Source: Oryzias latipes (Eukaryota > Chordata > Actinopteri > Beloniformes > Adrianichthyidae). From it: a DNA stretch of 64,000 nt. Of the stretch, positions 1 through 11,865 are shown piece by piece. Under the pieces are notes generated by a model that saw only the letters and a program-made list of their open reading frames with translations, was not told where the DNA came from and did no database searches. The position numbers and the translations under genes are program-made. How positions within the stretch are numbered: position 1 is the stretch's first letter; each line of letters starts with the position of its first letter. The DNA lies in NCBI RefSeq assembly GCF_002234675.1, contig NC_019862.2, positions 18,065,514 through 18,129,513 of the forward strand, in the 5' to 3' direction.

Positions 1-249
1 TATGTTACATCTGTAGAACTGTACTGAGAGTTGGGTTTTGTTTTGGAGCACATTCATATGTTTTGTTTGTAAAAAAAAAAAGATAAAATATTAAGTTAAT
101 TGCATTTTACATGACTAGAAAAGCAATGATTATTCATAAAAATCTATGAAAGACATACAAAACAAATGAAAAAGCAGTCTGCCCTCCCTCTTGTGTCTAA
201 ACTATTGTCACCTCACTTCTGGGTTAGTTAGCATATGAACAGGCAGCTG

Positions 250-280
<31 letters not shown>

Positions 281-870
281 GGGTGAAATTGGACTCCAGC
301 AACAGGGCATATTGAGGTGCAGGCTGCAGCATGAGGAAAAGACTGAAGCATGTAAGAGGAAATGACATCCTACAGTTGACCAGTTCATTTTATATCTGTA
401 AAGAATATTCAAGAAGCATTTAGACATGTTTAGCTATATGCGTGTGAAACTTGGTGTGGATATTTGAAGCATAAGTAATTTTAAAACACACTTGTTTGGA
501 GTCCAGACGGAAAAAGCACAGGTTTTGGGATGAATCAGGATTTTTTTTAAATCATCTGTTTCACCTGGACTTCTGAAAAAAATATGGAAGGCAGCAAACA
601 CAGATCCCTACATTTAAAAAAATAAATGGTGTTGATATATGATGATTAAGTTATGAAAAAAAATAGGTGTTTGTAGTTTTCCTAAAAAGACGTTTTCGGA
701 CCTTTTTGGATGAAATGTTGTCTAAAAGTTCACCTGTAACTTCAATCATTCTGAATTTTTTTAGGAAGCAGTAGCACATAAATGCCTATGAAAGTTGAAT
801 TCTTGGTGCTGATAACCTAAACAGAATTTATGCTAAAAATCTTTGTTCAGTCCAAAATTTCATTAAAAAA
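1..870. other. AT-rich sequence without a recognised gene
   Basis: No coding exon, RNA gene or clear mobile-element end could be recognised. A (TG)n tract running into about 20 G residues lies at 251-283. The rest is AT-rich with several short A runs. Confidence 0.5.
251..283. repeat. (TG)n plus poly-G microsatellite
   Basis: Alternating TG (251-263) is followed directly by an uninterrupted G run (264-283). Poly-G of this length is prone to polymerase slippage, so its exact length in the assembly is unreliable. Confidence 0.9.
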
Positions 871-2127
871 ATCAAGTGATGAAGTTTCTCGTAGACCCTA
901 TAGTGTTACATATCAAAGCTGGAGGTTATTAAAGGCATCTAATTCTGATATCTCAGCTTCCTGAGACAAACGGCTGATTTATAATAAATTTCTATTATTT
1001 GGGTGCACATAATCGACCACTTCCTGTTACGCAGGCACCGTCAGGTGTACACCCATGAAACTTTACATGATGAGAGAGGACCCTTCTGAGTATCACCAGT
1101 TTTAATTTCATGCACATCGGACAAAGCAAAGAGAAAATACAGGGCAGAATGTGCCCAATGCAATAACTAGGTGGCGCTATAGAGCTCGTCCAAGATTGTC
1201 ATATCCATGGGTTCAGAATAGAAGCTTCATCATATCCATTGAATTTCAGTGAGATTGGACAAGGAATGTGCACGTGAGAGCAACTTTTGTGTGCATAGCG
1301 AGATGCCCAACTTTGCCGCTCTGTCACGACCACACCCCCGCATTGAAAGTTATGGTTTTTTGTCAGAGTAAACTTCAATGGCTTTTCAACAGGTGGACGT
1401 CATTTTCAGGTGTGTCGGCTCATCCTACTCGGAGTAGTGATGCTCCAAGTAAAACATGTCATTTCCTCTTGCCAACAGGTGGCGCTACACTTTTTCCAGA
1501 TTTTTTCACTGCAGATGTGTTCAGAGTCAGACTACAATCATGCACATCAATTTTGGATCAGATTGGATTATGCATGGCTGAGTAATGGCCATTTTTCTTT
1601 TCATGGCGTGTTTTCGAAACGACCTCCAATTTTGACGCGCCGCCACGGTCACAAACTTCTGTAAAAACTTAAAAGCTTTGCAATTTAACATCGGACATGT
1701 GTGTAGTTTACAAAACCAAAGTTTGGAGTCATTACTCTCAAATCTCTAGGAGGAGTTCGTTCTAGAGCGAGGCCTGCAAATGACCAAAATACAGCAAAAA
1801 TGACATATTGTCATCAAAATATCAGACTTCCTGTGCGACTGACAGCTTGGTCCCAAGAGACTTTTTTGTAGGTTTCTATCCGATGAACATGCCCTGTTAA
1901 AATCAGGTTTGTACTATAAAGCATATGGAGGTGCTCGCGAAAACAAATTTTGCAGGTGGCGCTATCGAGCCATTTTTGTTTACCTATGCCGTTCTCCTAT
2001 AAAATATGAAATTTTTCGCGACTCCTGATGTGTATACAAAATTTGGTGAGTTTTGGGGTATGTTAAAGGCCTCAAAAAGGCGACGGAAAAGTCGGAAGAA
2101 TAATAATAATAATAAACCTAACAGATA
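870..2127 (+). repeat. Interspersed repeat body with recurring AGGTGGCGCTA motif
   Basis: The motif AGGTGGCGCTA, or GTGGCGCTA with slight variation, recurs near 1171, 1480 and 1955. It is surrounded by text resembling a common, poorly classified teleost interspersed repeat. The right side passes through a short TAA/ATA-rich tail into the tandem array that starts at 2128. No intact protein is encoded. The left boundary is a guess. Confidence 0.5.
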
Positions 2128-2583
2128 CAATAGGGTCCTTGCACTCCGTGCTCGGGCCCTAATAACTCTTACAGATACAATAGGGTCCTTGCACTCCGTG
2201 CTCGGGCCCTAATAATAAACCTAACAGATACAATAGGGTCCTTGCACTCCGTGCTCGGGCCCTAATAAACATTCGAATTACAATAGGGTCCTTGCACTCC
2301 GTGCTCGGGCCCTAATAAACCTAACAGATACAATAGGGTCCTTGCACTCCGTGCTCGGGCCCTAATAATAAACCTAACAGATACAATAGGGTCCTTGCAC
2401 TCCGTGCTCGGGCCCTAATAATAATAAACCTAACAGATACAATAGGGTCCTTGCACTCCGTGCTCGGGCCCTAATAATAATAATAAACATTCGAATTACA
2501 ATAGGGTCCTTGCACTCCGTGCTCGGGCCCTAATAAACATTCGAATTACAATAGGGTCCTTGCACTCCGTGCTCGGGCCCTAA
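2128..2583 (+). repeat. Nine-copy tandem array of a GC-rich hairpin unit
   Basis: Nine nearly identical copies of a unit of about 36 bp start at 2128, 2178, 2231, 2281, 2331, 2384, 2440, 2499 and 2549. Each can fold: AGGGTCC near its start pairs approximately with GGGCCCT at its end, and GCAC/GTGC pair inside. Spacers are short TAA/ATAAAC runs carrying either of two lead-ins (CTAACAGATA or CATTCGAATTA). It follows the 870-2127 repeat and looks like repeated copies of that element's terminus. Confidence 0.8.
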
Positions 2584-3692
2584 TAAAAAAAATGTTTAGG
2601 ATTTTAATAAATTGATGTATGATCACCCTGTTTTTTCCCTGTGTTATTATTGTAATAAACCATTCATTAACAAAATACATTTTATTTTTTCTGATAGGAA
2701 CATTTACTAAAAGTAGTAAAACTTTGGATGAAAAAACTACTAAAGCTTCATAAATTGAATTGCCTTCTGCTACTTTTTAGAGGGTGAAAGATAAATTAAG
2801 AAACTTGAGCTATCCCATTTAAAAGGAACAAAATTAATTTTTGGAATCCTCAACCTTGTTGGTTTGAAAGTCAACTTGAAACTTGATGCCTGCATATCAG
2901 TTGTGGGTGTATCTAAAGCTCCAGGAATTGGTCAGGGCAGCTCAGTATCTTTGTGAAGATGGAGATTTTAGTGGAAAAATGCTGCTGCACCCTTCACGGA
3001 TGTCTACAGTTTCTTCTTCTTTTGAGGTGTCCTAGCTTAAAGTTATACTAACAACCACATTTTCAGGATAAAATGTTTAATGGCAATAAAAGAATTAAAT
3101 AGTTCAAACACATTAACTTTTAAAATGAAATAAAAGCAACTTGAGATATTAGGATGTATCATATCTAGAAATGCAATAAATTCTTAGTAATTGTTTATCT
3201 CTTTCAAATGAAAACACTTTCATGTTTGAATGATTCACAGACAAGTTGTAAGAGGCTTCAAAAATAAAAAAGAATTTCAAAATTAATAACACATAGCCAC
3301 CTCTTTGCAGACAAAAAGTCAGAAGGTGAACTAAAATGTGACAAACCAAGACCCTTAACACAATAAAAAAGGTGGACACGCAACCTCAAAGAAGGGTAAA
3401 CAAGAGGATCTGGTTTAACTTAAAATAAATACTCTTTAGATATCTGAGGAAGGAGAAAAATAAAGTAAAATGAAGACTGTTTCCATTATTACAAACGCTT
3501 TTGTATGGGCATCAACAGTTTCCACTTCTGTCCTCAAATGTAAAGACTTTCTGCAGCAAACTGACAACAACCTAAACCAGAGATAGCACATAAAAAGTCT
3601 GGTGCAGCGCCAAAATGTATAAGATGGAAATATTTTTTTGTGAATCTTTTGCCAATTAGTGGTACATTTTAGAATTATATAGACTTTTTTTC
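2584..3692. other. AT-rich sequence without a recognised gene
   Basis: No exon, RNA gene or repeat end was recognised on either strand. Several open frames of 60-76 codons occur, but none resembles a known domain. Confidence 0.45.
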
Positions 3693-3875
3693 TCAGTTAC
3701 AATAGCAGCAGAGTACCCTTTTCTGTTCTTCCACATGTTCCTCAAGCAGGACTTGTAAGGAGTTGCTCATATATCCAAATGTGCTCAGGTGAGGAAATGA
3801 GATGCTGTTCTTCTTGGCCTCCTCGGTGACAAACAAGGCTGTTTTGTTGATCGGAACGCTATGCTGCCCAGCCTT
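3693..3875 (-). other. Unidentified coding-like segment (possible exon or pseudogene)
   Basis: An open frame of about 60 codons on the minus strand has an amino-acid composition unlike the AT-rich noise around it (motifs VPINKTALFVTEEAKKN, FPHLSTFGYMSNSLQVL, LEEHVEEQKR). A possible acceptor (GGGCAG) precedes the HSVPIN codons near 3858. A possible donor (GTACTC) follows the QKR codons near 3714. I do not recognise the protein family. It could be an exon of an unrelated gene, a processed pseudogene fragment or chance. Confidence 0.25.
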
Positions 3876-4152
3876 TCAGAACTGGGCTCATAATTATGCA
3901 GTGCTAGGGAAATCCAATCGTCCTCGGTGGAGGAGCGAATAATCTAGATCAGGCTCTGTAGTTTATTTTCCCCGAAGAACAGAATCCTGTGAAAAGATGA
4001 CCTGGAAGGCAGAGAATCCTCCCAGACCTGCTCACAAAAGTCTAATCCAAATTCGTCCCCTACCCCTACGGCTTCTCTCTATCCCTACATTTAGTCCTCC
4101 AAACGGAGAGTTATGGGAAAATGGTGTCTTTAAATTTGGATGTTACTCTCAT

Positions 4153-4384
4153 TTGATAATAATAATAATGGATTGGATTTATCTGCGCTTTTCAAGACAT
4201 TCAAAGCGCTTACATTGTGTCCACTGACAGAGGCGTGGCTGCCAGTTCGCGCCTACGGCCCCTCTGACCATCACCGGGATCATTCATGCACATTCACACA
4301 CCAGTGGAGCCACACTGGAGGCAAGGAGGGTGAAGTGTCTTGGCTGGTGGGAGCGAGGATCGAACCGCCAACCCTTCGATCAGC
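4153..4384 (-). repeat. SINE-like fish repeat
   Basis: The left end is ATAATAATGG followed by a GCGCTTTTCAAG...AAAGCGCTTAC motif. The right part has a tRNA-B-box-like GGTTCGATCC on the minus strand (forward GGATCGAACCGCC near 4360). This layout is typical of widespread teleost SINE-like repeats. The boundaries are approximate. Confidence 0.6.
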
Positions 4385-4974
4385 CACTGTCGCCTCTATT
4401 GATGATGACATCAATAGTCGCGGGACAGCTACGTTAACTCGTAGCTCCTAGCATGAAAACATTGGTTTTATAACTTTAAAAAGGTCATGCTAAAACTGTG
4501 CGTCCGAGCACATCCACGTAACTAAAAGTGCTTCTTCCATGTGTTACAGCGCAACGCAGAACACCTCGCGGTAGAGGGCTCGGCCGCAAGGGTTAACCCT
4601 TAAAAAGACTATTTCAGACAACCCTAGTCCTCCTAATGCGCCTACAATTGGAGGGATTTGGCTAAAGACTCATCAGTTCACATTCAACTGATTTACTCAC
4701 ACACAAAAGCAACATCTTTAAAAGAAGGCTACCAGCAAAGGACATATGTCAACATGCGTGTAAATGTTTGTTTTCCATAGTGCTGCTGGTGCTTTGGACT
4801 CATTGCATTCAAATGTCTATTTGAATGCAATGAGTGAATTTGTATAACTTTTATTTCTGTTTAAACCAATCAGACTGCTGTGTTTTTATCTTCTTTCTGT
4901 CGGGATTGCACCTTTCTTATTTCTAAAGGACTGTGAAAGTAAACAGTTTTTTTCTTTGTTTTGTTTCCTTTCAG
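4385..4974. other. Intergenic or intronic sequence upstream of the discoidin exon
   Basis: No exon is recognised here. A short inverted repeat (TTGCATTCAAATG / CATTTGAATGCAA region at about 4800-4835) is present. If the Caspr-like gene is intact, this would be its intron. Confidence 0.4.
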
Positions 4975-5122
4975 GCTTTCCAAGGTAACATTAACGCTGA
5001 CTTTGTTGTCCAGTATAAGCTGGAGCAACCCGTCATTGCTCGTTATCTACGTTTGACACCACTGGATTGGAATCCAACCGGAAGAATTGGACTCAGAATA
5101 GAAATATATGGCTGTGAATACA
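4975..5122 (+). CDS. Caspr-like gene, exon encoding the end of the F5/8C (discoidin) domain
   Basis: The acceptor TTTCAG is followed by 148 nt encoding the last strands of a coagulation-factor-5/8 type C (discoidin) domain. Motifs include GNINAD, the [14 protein letters not shown] block and the closing [14 protein letters not shown], then donor GTGAGT. The block closely matches the contactin-associated proteins (CNTNAP/Caspr, neurexin IV), neuronal type I membrane proteins that bind contactins and organise axonal and synaptic domains. The codon split (TAC A|CT) joins in frame to the exon at 6118. Earlier exons, including the signal peptide, are not visible here, so the gene must begin upstream of the window or be incomplete. 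The subfamily (CNTNAP3/4/5-like rather than 1 or 2) is a best guess. Confidence 0.85.
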
Positions 5123-6117
5123 GTGAGTCAACTGTTTATTATCCGTCCGTCCGTCCGTCCATCCATCCATTAATCCATCCATTATTTTTTTTCTGCTGAT
5201 CCATGACTAGGTAGGAGAAGCAGCAGTCTAAGCGAAGACATTCAGATTTTCTTCTCCACTGCCATTTCCTCCAGCTCCTCTTGGGGAATCAGAGGTGTTT
5301 CCAGGCCCGTTTAGAGATGTCTTGCAGCGTGTCCCACTTACCACCTAGATGAAAACAATGCCCCCCCTCAGTGAAGCTTTTGGCTTGATGTGAATGATGC
5401 ATTAAATCTTCCCTTACAAGATCATATGAAAGCACCTGTCTGTTAGGGATGTACACCAATTGCTATTTTCATCCATACCACATTTCTGTGTTTATGTATA
5501 AAATACAGAGTGATTTATTTATATTTTCTCCTATTTTGCCTCTTTATGAAGAATAATTATTAAATAGCACACTTTCTTTCTAGACTTTGTTCACTCATGT
5601 AAGTATGCTTACGGTGCTTACAACAAATCCAGATAGTTATTTTCAGCAGACTCCTGGCAAGATAAAAAACATCCCTCCAGCAAGAAGCAGCTTTAAATAA
5701 ATTTCACCTATACAAAGATGTCCTCTGTACAGTAAGACGCACATCTTGATAAATCTAAGAAGTAGTATTTTTACTCATTACAGCAGCACAGCGAGAAACT
5801 ATTGAGAAACCACTAAGGGAATAAACCTACCTCTGGGAGGGAGGAGAGAATCTCTTTTAAGTTTTACCTTAAAGCCTTTTTTGTAAATGTATAATAGTCC
5901 AGTGACCTACTTTCCCAAATAAAAATGTGGCAATCACAATAGGCCTTCTTAGTAAAAACCAAACAATTAAATAATTACTAATAAGGAGGAAAAGATCCTT
6001 GATTTCATTTCAGTCGGTTTGTTTTACTTTTGCTGTGTTTTGGGTGTGAAGAGAAATAAGTGAAATGTCAACAGAATTTCATAGAAGCACTTCCTCTTCT
6101 TTGATTCTGTTTTGTAG
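5123..6117. other. Intron of the Caspr-like gene
   Basis: An intron of 995 bp with GTGAGT donor and TTTGTAG acceptor. It carries a short CCGT/CCAT microsatellite at about 5143-5172. No other feature was seen. Confidence 0.7.
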
Positions 6118-6321
6118 CTTCTGAAGTGGTAAGCTTTGACGGGAGCAGCAGCCTCATCTATAGACTGAGTCTCAGACCAAGCTGGATGTCCACGGAGGTC
6201 ATCTCCCTGAACTTCAAAACCCTGAAGAATTCGGGGACTTTGCTCCATGCAAAGGGACCTGGAGATCACAGCCTGAATCTGGTGCTGGAGAAAGGAAAGC
6301 TGCTTCTTTACCACCAACAAG
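6118..6321 (+). CDS. Caspr-like gene, exon encoding the start of laminin-G domain 1
   Basis: This 204-nt exon (acceptor TTTTGTAG, donor GTATGT) continues the frame of the preceding exon. It encodes the start of the first laminin-G domain: SEVVSFDGSSSLIYRL, then VISLNFKTLKNSGTLLHAKGP, then a GDHSLNLVLEKGKLLLY strand. The order discoidin then laminin-G is the N-terminal arrangement of contactin-associated proteins. The reading frame is undamaged, so at least this part looks functional. The next exon, which should complete laminin-G 1, is not present in the roughly 2.2 kb before the assembly gap. Confidence 0.85.
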
Positions 6322-8524
6322 GTATGTCTGACGTGTAAATTGTGTCATTTATTAATTAAATTATTTATTTATTTTAGTATGTAAAGAAGTTCATCCATGA
6401 TTTTCCACTTGGATTTTTTTTATACCTTGAGACTGGTTGGAGTAAATGTGTAAAAGAAATTGTGTATAATTGTTGGAAGCCAGGTCAACTCAACAAGTAA
6501 TTACTTGGTGGCTTGTTACCCAGACAAATCTGCCACCAAATGGGTTGTGTGGTGTTACACACCTACTGTGTTTTCCATATGTTGAATCCCTGATACGCCC
6601 CAGAAGCAATCGTCCTGTTCTGAATGTCTGTACAGAATGCTGTTTATTCATTTCTGCAGATTAAAAAAAAATAAACATAAAAATTAACTTCAACACTTTC
6701 TTTCGATACTTTAACAAAAAAACAGTGAGTCAAATCCACATATAAAAAGCTTGTGAAAAGCTGTCTGTCTGGTGGAATCATAGGCAATAACTTTGTTTAG
6801 AGGCACGATAGTATTTACGTTTTGATCCTGAAAAGAGGTGTTTGCCTGATCAGCTCAGCAGCCTCACAAGTCATATTTGAAATGTCATATTCTAGACAAG
6901 ACATCAGAAATCTGCTGATTTTATTCAGACTGTTCTTGGCATTCAAATGACCTTCTTACAATATAAAGTCAAAGAAAACTGTAAAAAAAACGATCTGGGC
7001 AAAATGGACTCAATGATGGACTGCCACACGTTGTTAGCTCTGTTTGCAGAATAACTAAAAGTTATCCAGAAAAAAAAAATCTTGAAAATTCTTAAAATGG
7101 AAGATGGCGAACAGTTAGCAGAGGAAAATATGACACTACATTTTGTTCAGCAACATTGGTCAGGTCGGTTTCTCTAATGTGACAAACCTGGACAGAAAAG
7201 AACACTCATCGGGAAAAAAACATCTCAAAATATGAAATGAATTTGATTTGATGGATACGAGTTTTTTGCTGGTATTGGAAGCAATAAAGTGTGCACTTAT
7301 GGCATACAATATGTTTGTTTTTTTTCTAGAATATCTACTTTCTTTAATTTAATATCACTTTAACACAAATGAAAGAGCTTTCAATTGACATGAAAATAGC
7401 ATTTAAAAACAATCAGGTATTTTTTAATTCGGACAAGGTTTTCGTCAGGAGATGCATAAAGCATTTCTCAGTTGGACCACGTTTGTGCACACATTGCATA
7501 TCGGAAATGTCACGGTTCTTTATTAAAATGAAGGTCAAGTTTTGAATGGGCTGTATTTCATTTTTCCTCTGAAGACTTATTTCCCTTCACGAAAAAAGTG
7601 AGTATTTATCTCATGGCTTTGTCCTTTGAGTATGTTGTTTCACATGTTGAGCAATTTTCATCTGTAAACAACAGTCTAATACCTGTCACCTTTTACTTTG
7701 ATATTCAGGAAAGACATTTTTTTTTTTTCCCCATAAAAATGTTGATTTACTCATTAAAAATGTAGCAAAACAAAACTGAAGGCAATATAATATTAATAGC
7801 AATAACAAATCACCTGTGGCCCAATAATTACAGTTATCGCTCATTACACCTCCCTTGTGTTTGCAGCGCCTTTTCATTTACAGAGACAATTTTTTTGTGT
7901 CTGAATGGGGCAGTCCTTTGTCTTTTCTTGCTGCTCATAACCCGTTCTGTGCTCCTCCTGACCCTTCCTTGAGTTCATGCTCTGCAGACAATGTAATTTA
8001 GATCAGTGGTTTGGATCATCCAGTCTGAGCCAGTCGGCCATCAGGAGAAAAAGATGGAAAAGGAGTGCAAAAGCTGAGAAGAGATCAAACCAACAGAGCA
8101 AAGAAAATAGCAGGGCGCTTTAAAGGTATTATCTTCATAAAAGAGTATGAGATATTATCTGAGGTGCCCCTTTTTTTTTATTTCTTCCATTGGAGGGTGA
8201 TTTTGTCTGCAACTTTTTAATGTGAGGCATTATGAGGACTAAAAACTGGCTGTGGCAGAGAGAACCTAAAGATGGCACAGCATCAGGAACTCGGCCAGAG
8301 AAGTCATTGAAAAACACCCAGACAGACCAACACACACACACAGAGCGAGCAGTCAGACAGGCATGCAAACAAATAAATAGTAAGACAGTTAGACCCCCTC
8401 TGTCAGGCCATGGCTGTCAAAGCAGGAATAAATTGACTAGCTCGTTAAGATTTATGCCTGCTTTCCAAAACCAGCTCATTTCCTTTATGCTTTACATTTA
8501 TCAAAATGTCAGCCCACTGTAATG
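6322..8524. other. Probable intron before the assembly gap
   Basis: AT-rich sequence with several A/T homopolymers. No further laminin-G, EGF or fibrinogen-like exon was recognised in any frame on the plus strand. Confidence 0.5.
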
Positions 8525-9524
8525 NNNNNNNNNNNNNNNNNNNNNNNNNNNNNNNNNNNNNNNNNNNNNNNNNNNNNNNNNNNNNNNNNNNNNNNNNNNN
8601 NNNNNNNNNNNNNNNNNNNNNNNNNNNNNNNNNNNNNNNNNNNNNNNNNNNNNNNNNNNNNNNNNNNNNNNNNNNNNNNNNNNNNNNNNNNNNNNNNNNN
8701 NNNNNNNNNNNNNNNNNNNNNNNNNNNNNNNNNNNNNNNNNNNNNNNNNNNNNNNNNNNNNNNNNNNNNNNNNNNNNNNNNNNNNNNNNNNNNNNNNNNN
8801 NNNNNNNNNNNNNNNNNNNNNNNNNNNNNNNNNNNNNNNNNNNNNNNNNNNNNNNNNNNNNNNNNNNNNNNNNNNNNNNNNNNNNNNNNNNNNNNNNNNN
8901 NNNNNNNNNNNNNNNNNNNNNNNNNNNNNNNNNNNNNNNNNNNNNNNNNNNNNNNNNNNNNNNNNNNNNNNNNNNNNNNNNNNNNNNNNNNNNNNNNNNN
9001 NNNNNNNNNNNNNNNNNNNNNNNNNNNNNNNNNNNNNNNNNNNNNNNNNNNNNNNNNNNNNNNNNNNNNNNNNNNNNNNNNNNNNNNNNNNNNNNNNNNN
9101 NNNNNNNNNNNNNNNNNNNNNNNNNNNNNNNNNNNNNNNNNNNNNNNNNNNNNNNNNNNNNNNNNNNNNNNNNNNNNNNNNNNNNNNNNNNNNNNNNNNN
9201 NNNNNNNNNNNNNNNNNNNNNNNNNNNNNNNNNNNNNNNNNNNNNNNNNNNNNNNNNNNNNNNNNNNNNNNNNNNNNNNNNNNNNNNNNNNNNNNNNNNN
9301 NNNNNNNNNNNNNNNNNNNNNNNNNNNNNNNNNNNNNNNNNNNNNNNNNNNNNNNNNNNNNNNNNNNNNNNNNNNNNNNNNNNNNNNNNNNNNNNNNNNN
9401 NNNNNNNNNNNNNNNNNNNNNNNNNNNNNNNNNNNNNNNNNNNNNNNNNNNNNNNNNNNNNNNNNNNNNNNNNNNNNNNNNNNNNNNNNNNNNNNNNNNN
9501 NNNNNNNNNNNNNNNNNNNNNNNN
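8525..9524. other. Assembly gap, exactly 1000 N
   Basis: The run of N is exactly 1000 bases, a conventional placeholder length. The true distance between the flanking contigs is therefore probably unknown. The missing middle exons of the Caspr-like gene may belong here. Confidence 0.95.
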
Positions 9525-10533
9525 TCACGGCTATGTCCGGATAGCTTTCGAACTGTGCGATGGAAACTTACAAAAACAAAAACATTCCGACTTACAAAAA
9601 TAAAAAAATGCCGTTTAGACTGGAGAGAGAGAAGCCGCTGCGTCCGTACGCACCGCTATCTTAAGAAAAAAAAAAATAGTATAACCACATTAAAATTGCA
9701 TGTCACACTTTTATTTGTCTAAGTTTGTCAACAAACATCTCAAAATGTCAAGAAGAATCTTAGATAACTGCAGAATATGCTATCAAACCAATAAATGAGG
9801 AAACACTGTTTTTCAGTGATATAACACTAAATCTAAGCCATGCATAAGCCAGTAAAGCAGCTGACAAAGATTACAACATTAAACCGTGCTGTATTTCCTT
9901 TTGATAATTTTAGCTGTAAATGTATATTCAAGCTAAAAGAATGGCTACAAAGTCAACAAGGGATTCCTCTGAGGATTTTGTCACCAAAGTGCAGCTAACA
10001 TGGTTTCTGCTGACTTCATCAGTGATAAATGGGACAATCCTCCCATCTCTCTTGTTAGTTAGCCAGTTACAGCTTGATTCCATTTGTAAGAATTAAATTA
10101 TTGTCAAGTCTCTTTTAATAACATAGAATAATTACATGTTTTTCTTTTTGTTGCTTATTTTCTTGCTTGCGCTGCAGGTTGAGCTGAATTAGCAACTTCC
10201 TCTGATTTATGTTCAGGTGCTTTTTTTTAGGATGTGCTTAATCTGTGCTCAGCAGAATAGCGTCCAATGTTTCCTTTCATCTTGTTAATTCAGATTTCCA
10301 GGTACAGAATTTGATGATGCGTACCGAACTGTGGTGGCTTTGATTATAGTAAGCAGCGACAGGAGGCTGCAGGTATACTGAGCTGTCACTGCACTGACCA
10401 TGAGCCAGGAAAATAATGCTGCAGTCCTGCAGGATTCTGAACATCTGCACCAACAAACATGTGATGAACATATATCAATGTGTTTTGTGGATGTATTTTG
10501 TTCAGTAAATGTATCCATATCTGTGGTTTACAG
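9525..10533. other. Sequence between the gap and the Caspr tail exon
   Basis: The first 130 bp after the gap are GC-richer and look like a repeat fragment. The rest is AT-rich and intron-like. No exon was recognised until the acceptor TTTACAG before 10534. Confidence 0.5.
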
Positions 10534-10727
10534 GTGTGATTGCAGTGGGCATTTTTGCAACTGTGTCTGCTTTGGCGATCATGGTGAGATTTCTCTGCAG
10601 CAGAAGAGAAACGTACCAGAACCGAGAAGATAAAGCAGCACAGGGGGAAGACTGCCATGAGTTCCCATTCAGCAGTCAAACAGACTCTCCAAGCATTCCC
10701 AGCAAAAGCCAGGAGTTTTTTATTTAG
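10534..10727 (+). CDS. Caspr-like gene, terminal exon: membrane span and cytoplasmic tail
   Basis: After acceptor TTTACAG the frame encodes a hydrophobic membrane span (GVIAVGIFATVSALAIMV), a basic stop-transfer segment (RFLCSRRE) and a short cytoplasmic tail ending SQEFFI, then TAG. The segment after the span (RRETYQNRE) corresponds to the protein-4.1-binding juxtamembrane motif of contactin-associated proteins. The last residues (EFFI) fit the C-terminal PDZ-binding ending of this family. About 64 residues are encoded. Laminin-G 2-4, the EGF-like repeats and the fibrinogen-like region that should precede it are missing from the visible sequence, so either they lie in the gap or the locus is deleted. 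Confidence 0.8.
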
Positions 10728-11865
10728 TTGGAAGCTTGACTGACAGAATGATCAAATATTTCTTTACAAAACATAACTGCTGACTTCATCTCTTGTTTTA
10801 TTATTACTTTGTTGTATATAATGTAGATTTGAAAGACAAACCTGTCAGATTTGTGTGACTCTATATGATCCAGATTGGACATTGGGGCTGGTTTTATCTT
10901 TCAAGATGTAAAAATGTACAGCGAGTTGTCCTTTGCAAGATTTTAAAGTCACTTTAGTAACTTGTCTACAGAAAATACGTTTAAAAAAATTGAAAATAAT
11001 AACCAATAATATCTATTTGGATTGAATCTAAAAAAAAAAGTAATTTTTGGAGGAAAAATCTGTAAAATGTAAGATGCCAGAGCCATATGAGAACAGAATG
11101 GAAAAGACTTGAGTATCAGTATTAGCCTCACAGCCTCACAATCAGAAATTCCTTTTTTTCCTAAATGACAATTTCTCTGACTACATCTGCCCTTGTTACG
11201 CGGTTGGTCCGATAACTTGTAGTGCTACACCACGTTCTTTCCCTCTGTATTTTACATGTTGAAATGAAAATAAAATGCTTTACACTGAATCCATTCTTTT
11301 TTAACTCTGCAGATTTATTTTGCTCAGGTACTGATCTGTCTCTGCGTAGTTTGATAAAATCAAATCTCTGTCCCCGAAAACTTAAAATTATGTCAAATGT
11401 GCTGATAAAAACTGTAAGAGAAGCATTATAAAACATATGTGCATGTTTTTCATTTCTTGTAACTCATTTAATTGTTTTTATTATTAAACCCAAGATAATT
11501 TAGCTTCAAACCTGAAGTCAACATTTACTTATTTTGAGGTGACTGAAACCATATGAGAGGTATATAGACAATCTGTTTCTTCAGACGAATCCTGTCCACA
11601 AAGGTCCATAGCTAGAGTTTTGCACGTGACTCAGTAAAGATGTATCTTAACTGTCCTTGACTACAATCTGTGGATCAAGCTGGCTTCATCTTTTTGTGTG
11701 AGCAAAATTTTTGTGAATGATTGAAGATGCCGAGTGCTGCAAGCTCTCATAAAAAAGTGAGATGTTTACCAGTAAAACTGCATGAGATCTGGACACAGCC
11801 AAGACGTTGAACTAATTGCCTCAGCATCTGTGGTAGTTTACTTTACCAACTCACACTAAGCTTAA
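10728..11865. other. 3' flank of the Caspr-like gene and intergenic DNA
   Basis: AT-rich sequence. It may hold the 3' untranslated region, but no polyadenylation signal close to the stop stands out. No gene or repeat was recognised. Confidence 0.45.

Noticed and set aside
2128-2583. Regular repeats suggestive of a CRISPR array
   Set aside because: The genome is vertebrate, spacers are 10-25 bp of TAA-rich text rather than unique sequence, and the units are element termini.
8506-9603. Long open frames of about 340-365 codons
   Set aside because: They run through the N gap and have no real codons.
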